Notes under the pieces: model-generated
The model's input: the letters and a program-made list of their open reading frames with translations, nothing else
Databases searched by the model: none
Told to the model about the DNA's origin: nothing
In this document: in pieces, positions 62,379 to 64,000 of the stretch
Numbering within the stretch: position 1 is the stretch's first letter
Layout of the letters: each line of letters begins with the position of its first letter
Assembly (NCBI RefSeq): GCF_947090775.1
Contig: NZ_OX352321.1
Span: 3,534,001 to 3,598,000, forward strand
Length of the DNA: 64,000 bases
From: Pseudarthrobacter sp. MM222
GTDB lineage: Bacteria > Actinomycetota > Actinomycetes > Actinomycetales > Micrococcaceae
Direction of reading: 5' to 3'
Translations under genes and position numbers: made by a program

Positions 62379-63983
62379 ATGAAGAAGCCCAGCATGCAGA
62401 ACAACACCCGGCAGCCTCGGAAGCAGCGCGGAGGTGCCAACGCGCTGGCCGCGCTGGCAGGTGTGGCCGCCGCCGGCGTCGTCCTGTCCGTGGCGGAACT
62501 GATCGGCGCCTTTTTCACGGCACGGGCGACCCCGCTGATCGCCCTCGGCTCGACCTTCATCGACTTCACGCCGCCGTGGATGAAAGACTTCGCGATCGCC
62601 ACCTTCGGCACGAACGACAAAGCCGCGCTCTTCGTCGGCATGGGAGTGACCATCCTGCTCCTCGCCTGCGTGCTGGGCGTGGTGGCCTACCGCAAGTGGG
62701 CGCTGGGCGTCGCCGGGGTGCTGCTGATGGGCGGCGTGATCGTGGCCAGTGTGGTCACTCGGGCCAGCGTCAAGCCGCTTGACGCGGTTCCTTCGCTGAT
62801 CGGCACTGCCGCCGGCTTGCTCGTGCTCCGGCTCCTGATCACCCGGCTATGGCGGATGCGTGAATGGCCCGACGCGGCCGCGGATGTAGCGGCGAAGGAA
62901 CCGGACCGGCCCGCCACCAGCCGGCGCGCCTTTTTCGCTGCGACCGGCATCACCGCGGCAGCTTCGGCCATCGCCGCAACCGGCGGCCGACTGCTCAGCG
63001 CGGCCCGCAGCAACGTGGCCCAGGCCCGCGAATCCCTGCAGCTGCCCACGCCGGCCAAGGCCGCGCCGCCCGTGCCCGCCGGGGTGCAGTCGAAGGCACC
63101 GGGCGTGACGCCGTGGCTGACGCCCAACAAGGATTTCTACCGCATCGACACCGCCCTGAGTGTGCCGGAAATCAACGTCCAGGACTGGGAATTGCGCGTC
63201 CACGGGCTGGTGGAGCAGGAGGTCCGGCTCACGTTCCAGGACCTGCTGGACGCGGAACTGATCGAATCCCACGTGAGCCTGACCTGCGTCTCCAACCCGG
63301 TCGGCGGCAACCTGGCGGGCAACGCCAAATGGCTCGGCCTGCCCATCCGCGAGGTGCTCAAGATGGCCCGGCCCAAAGAGGGCGCCGACATGGTGCTCTC
63401 CACCTCGATCGACGGCTTCAGCGCCTCCACCCCGCTGGAAGTGCTGACGGATGACCGCGACGCCATCCTCGCCATCGGCATGAACGGCGAACCCCTCCCC
63501 CTCGAACACGGCTACCCGGTGCGGATGGTGGTCCCCGGCCTGTACGGCTTCGTCTCCGCGACCAAATGGGTGGTGGACCTCGAAGTCACGCGCTTCGCCG
63601 ACAGCAAGGCCTACTGGACGCAGCGCGGCTGGTCCGAACGCGGACCGATCAAGACCATGGCCCGCATTGAGGTCCCCAAATCCTTCGCACAGGTACCCGC
63701 CGGCCGCGTCGCGATCGGCGGCACCGCCTGGGCCCAGACCCGCGGCATCACCAAAGTCGAGGTGCAGATCGACGACGGACCCTGGACCGAGGCGACGCTC
63801 TCCGACGAGGCTTCCCTCATCACCTGGCGGCAGTGGTCCTTCGACTGGGAGGCGACCCCCGGCCCGCACTACATCAAGGCCCGAGCAACCGACGGCACCG
63901 GCGAAGTCCAGACCGACAAGCGCGCGGATCCGGTCCCCGACGGCGCCTCCGGCTGGCAGTCGGTTATGGTGACCGTGCAATAA
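62379..63983 (+). CDS. Molybdopterin-dependent oxidoreductase (sulfite oxidase family)
   Basis: About 534 aa. An N-terminal membrane part has four helices (residues 20-160). Then a TAT-like SRRAFFAATG segment leads to an oxidoreductase molybdopterin domain with Moco-binding Cys in LTCVSNPVGG and DLEVTRFADSKAYW, and a C-terminal Mo-co dimerisation domain (VEVQIDDGPWTEATL). The likely role is an extracytoplasmic oxidoreductase. Start uncertain (ATG 62379 or 62394, weak RBS). After the stop, CGGGAG and a TTG at 63996 suggest another gene starting at the window edge. Confidence 0.88.
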   Translation: MKKPSMQNNTRQPRKQRGGANALAALAGVAAAGVVLSVAELIGAFFTARATPLIALGSTFIDFTPPWMKDFAIATFGTNDKAALFVGMGVTILLLACVLGVVAYRKWALGVAGVLLMGGVIVASVVTRASVKPLDAVPSLIGTAAGLLVLRLLITRLWRMREWPDAAADVAAKEPDRPATSRRAFFAATGITAAASAIAATGGRLLSAARSNVAQARESLQLPTPAKAAPPVPAGVQSKAPGVTPWLTPNKDFYRIDTALSVPEINVQDWELRVHGLVEQEVRLTFQDLLDAELIESHVSLTCVSNPVGGNLAGNAKWLGLPIREVLKMARPKEGADMVLSTSIDGFSASTPLEVLTDDRDAILAIGMNGEPLPLEHGYPVRMVVPGLYGFVSATKWVVDLEVTRFADSKAYWTQRGWSERGPIKTMARIEVPKSFAQVPAGRVAIGGTAWAQTRGITKVEVQIDDGPWTEATLSDEASLITWRQWSFDWEATPGPHYIKARATDGTGEVQTDKRADPVPDGASGWQSVMVTVQ

Positions 63984-64000
63984 CGGGAGTATCCCTTGAG

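Noticed and set aside
61337..62782. Long open frames through the 61.8-62.3 kb repeats, with repeated peptide text (SWPRAMDTMALCPSLG)
   Set aside because: The peptide repetition follows from the DNA repeat. Several frames are open on both strands, none has an RBS and family similarity, and the spacing logic is at DNA level.

Overview
The window is a 64 kb chromosomal segment of a high-GC Gram-positive bacterium. The composition, the actinobacterial-only genes (BldC-type HTH, ribosomal protein bS22, GlxR/Crp, MarP-type protease, Rv3654c-like Tad proteins, SrmL-like ligase) and the protein style point to Micrococcaceae, most likely Arthrobacter or a close relative such as Pseudarthrobacter. The genus is inferred from sequence character, not from a database search. 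From memory, the order topA - Lhr/MrfA-type helicase - tad locus - acs - nudix - nth - marP - crp/glxR - nudix/ridA/DUF4177 - ponA - metallophosphoesterase resembles the Mycobacterium tuberculosis Rv3646-Rv3683 block, so most of the window is old, vertically inherited core sequence.

Layout. 0-5.8 kb: two paralogous four-helix membrane proteins with Pro/Gln-rich N-termini, the NADH sensor Rex, a glutaredoxin-like protein, a HAD phosphatase, the 32-aa ribosomal protein bS22, a BldC-type regulator and a DAHP synthase. The DAHP synthase is preceded by a short leader peptide rich in aromatic residues. 6-12.3 kb: an L-lactate module (LldR, twin operators, LldD), an HTH regulator, an AcuC-type deacetylase and a TrkH-TrkA potassium uptake pair. 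12.3-21.4 kb: proC with a 537-bp structured upstream region, exopolyphosphatase, an SseB-like protein, topoisomerase I, two regulators and a methyltransferase. 21.5-29.2 kb: a single-chain PheS-like ligase with its own leader, three tandem paralogous lipoproteins, TrhO, a GNAT protein and a MrfA-type helicase. 29.2-36.8 kb: a tad (Flp pilus) operon on the minus strand, interrupted by a secreted repeat protein. 36.8-53.6 kb: a DNA polymerase I-like protein, nudix proteins, endonuclease III with a minisatellite, acs, aroQ, marP, glxR, ridA, ponA and a metallophosphoesterase. 53.9-64 kb: an asymmetric ABC exporter pair, tRNA-Pro, a peptide-precursor/receptor locus, purC-purD and a molybdopterin oxidoreductase.

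Two things stand out. First, at 57.8-59.5 kb a small gene encodes a Sec-secreted 79-aa protein carrying four exact copies of the octapeptide IGNWPDPM. It is divergently transcribed from an XRE-HTH plus TPR regulator of the RRNPP (Rgg/PlcR/NprR-like) architecture. The arrangement is that of a multi-copy pheromone precursor and its intracellular receptor, which I do not know to have been described in this group. Second, three intergenic regions (48.4, 53.6 and 61.8-62.3 kb) contain arrays of a palindromic decamer RRRCATGYYY around a 23-bp dyad with fixed geometry. The core is 10-18-23-18-10 bp in all five copies, and outer decamers are spaced 29 or 32 bp apart. This is an ordered repeat family of unknown function.

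Smaller regulatory findings are the WYAYF leader before DAHP synthase, two GTGGT-TGG-ACCAC operators between lldR and lldD, and a duplicated hairpin cassette upstream of proC.
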